This document shows, in pieces, positions 5,268 to 5,584 of a stretch of DNA of 5,584 nt. This DNA comes from Candidatus Peribacteraceae bacterium (lineage in GTDB: Bacteria; Patescibacteriota; Gracilibacteria; Peribacterales; Peribacteraceae): the NCBI GenBank assembly GCA_013140485.1, contig JABFSS010000092.1, positions 1 through 5,584 of the forward strand, in the 5' to 3' direction. The notes under the pieces were generated by a model. That model saw only the letters and a list, made by a program, of their open reading frames with translations, did no database searches and was not told the origin of the DNA. How positions within the stretch are numbered: the first letter of the stretch is position 1; every line of letters begins with the position of its first letter. A program made the translations under genes and the position numbers.

Positions 5268-5584
5268 GCGACGACGAGTGCGGTACTGGCCACCGCACAC
5301 TACGCATTCGTGCGGCCTGCGGTGAGATCGATATCTACCCATACGGTAACGGCAATTGTCTACGGCATCGCAGGCGTGTTGCTCATGCTCATTAGCACAT
5401 GGCGCGGCTTTCCCGTACTTGAGCAGGGATTTTGGCCCGCACTGGCTGCGACGACTGCTCTCAACATGATTGCGATCTTTCTACAATACAGAGCTCACGT
5501 CATCAGCGACTTCTCCATCGTCATACCGATGCTCGCTTACGCGCCGCTGTTTCTGATCGCCACATCATCGCTCATACTCGGTGA
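5247..5584 (+). CDS. DMT/EamA-type membrane transporter, 5' part
   Basis: The frame is open from the ATG at 5247 to the right edge (112 codons plus two bases). It encodes four hydrophobic segments at about residues 4-23, 33-50, 62-80 and 87-111, with short charged or polar turns, for example RPAVR (23-27) and QYRAH (80-84). The fourth segment, with SIVIPMLAYAPLFLIATSS (90-108) ending in LG, resembles the helix that closes the first EamA repeat of drug/metabolite transporters, where LGE is common. A full EamA protein has about ten helices, so roughly 60 percent is missing. The start is fixed: the upstream in-frame stop is at 5226-5228 with no other start codon between, and the first helix needs these residues. 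There is no Shine-Dalgarno. Substrate unknown; export of a metabolite or lipid-linked sugar is only a guess. Confidence 0.75.
   Translation, partial: MLPWWFFATTSAVLATAHYAFVRPAVRSISTHTVTAIVYGIAGVLLMLISTWRGFPVLEQGFWPALAATTALNMIAIFLQYRAHVISDFSIVIPMLAYAPLFLIATSSLILG

Noticed and set aside
4866..5342. 158-codon - strand frame across the junction of the GT-B-like and EamA-type genes
   Set aside because: It is Arg-rich with no domain and lies opposite two better-supported genes and a terminator-like hairpin.
1..5584. CRISPR array, tRNA, rRNA, insertion sequence or attachment site
   Set aside because: No regularly spaced repeats, tRNA-like cloverleaf, transposase motif or terminal inverted repeats were seen on either strand.

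Overview
The window is GC-rich bacterial chromosome using the standard code, with tightly packed genes and one AT-richer patch (about 103-430). The base composition, compact gene junctions and nonulosonic-acid-type sugar genes would fit many environmental bacteria. A small-genome candidate-phylum lineage is possible, but the sequence does not prove any taxon.

Left to right: (1) the last 33 codons of an unidentified + strand gene (1-102); (2) a convergent, AT-richer Phd/YefM-type antitoxin gene on the - strand (110-385), with a GTAC-based operator at its start and no toxin partner visible; (3) a hydrolysing UDP-GlcNAc 2-epimerase of the NeuC/LegG type on the - strand (432-1556); (4) a divergent N-acetyl sugar amidotransferase of the WbpG/PseA PP-loop family on the + strand (1614-2879); (5) a leader with a strong sigma70-like promoter and two hairpins, followed by a helical, TPR-like 306-residue protein of unknown function (3026-3946); (6) a terminator whose hairpin overlaps the promoter of the next gene; (7) a 392-residue protein with a GT-B-like C-terminal half, possibly a glycosyltransferase (4050-5228); (8) a second terminator-like hairpin whose loop holds the start codon of a DMT/EamA-type membrane protein that runs off the right edge (5247-5584).

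The epimerase and the amidotransferase suggest a surface-glycan locus that makes a 2-epimerised amino sugar and an amidino-type sugar derivative, as in pseudaminic/legionaminic acid or ManNAc3NAcA chemistry. The GT-B-like protein could act in the same glycan pathway, and the EamA-type protein could move a metabolite or lipid carrier; both links are inference from position. The remaining genes of such a pathway (synthase, CMP-transferase, HisH/HisF-like partners) are not in the window.

The most unusual feature is the junction architecture. At two junctions, termination and initiation signals are overlaid. At three sites a plausible -10 hexamer lies exactly 6 nt before an ATG, which would give leaderless transcripts. 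Only the 306-residue gene has a clear Shine-Dalgarno sequence.
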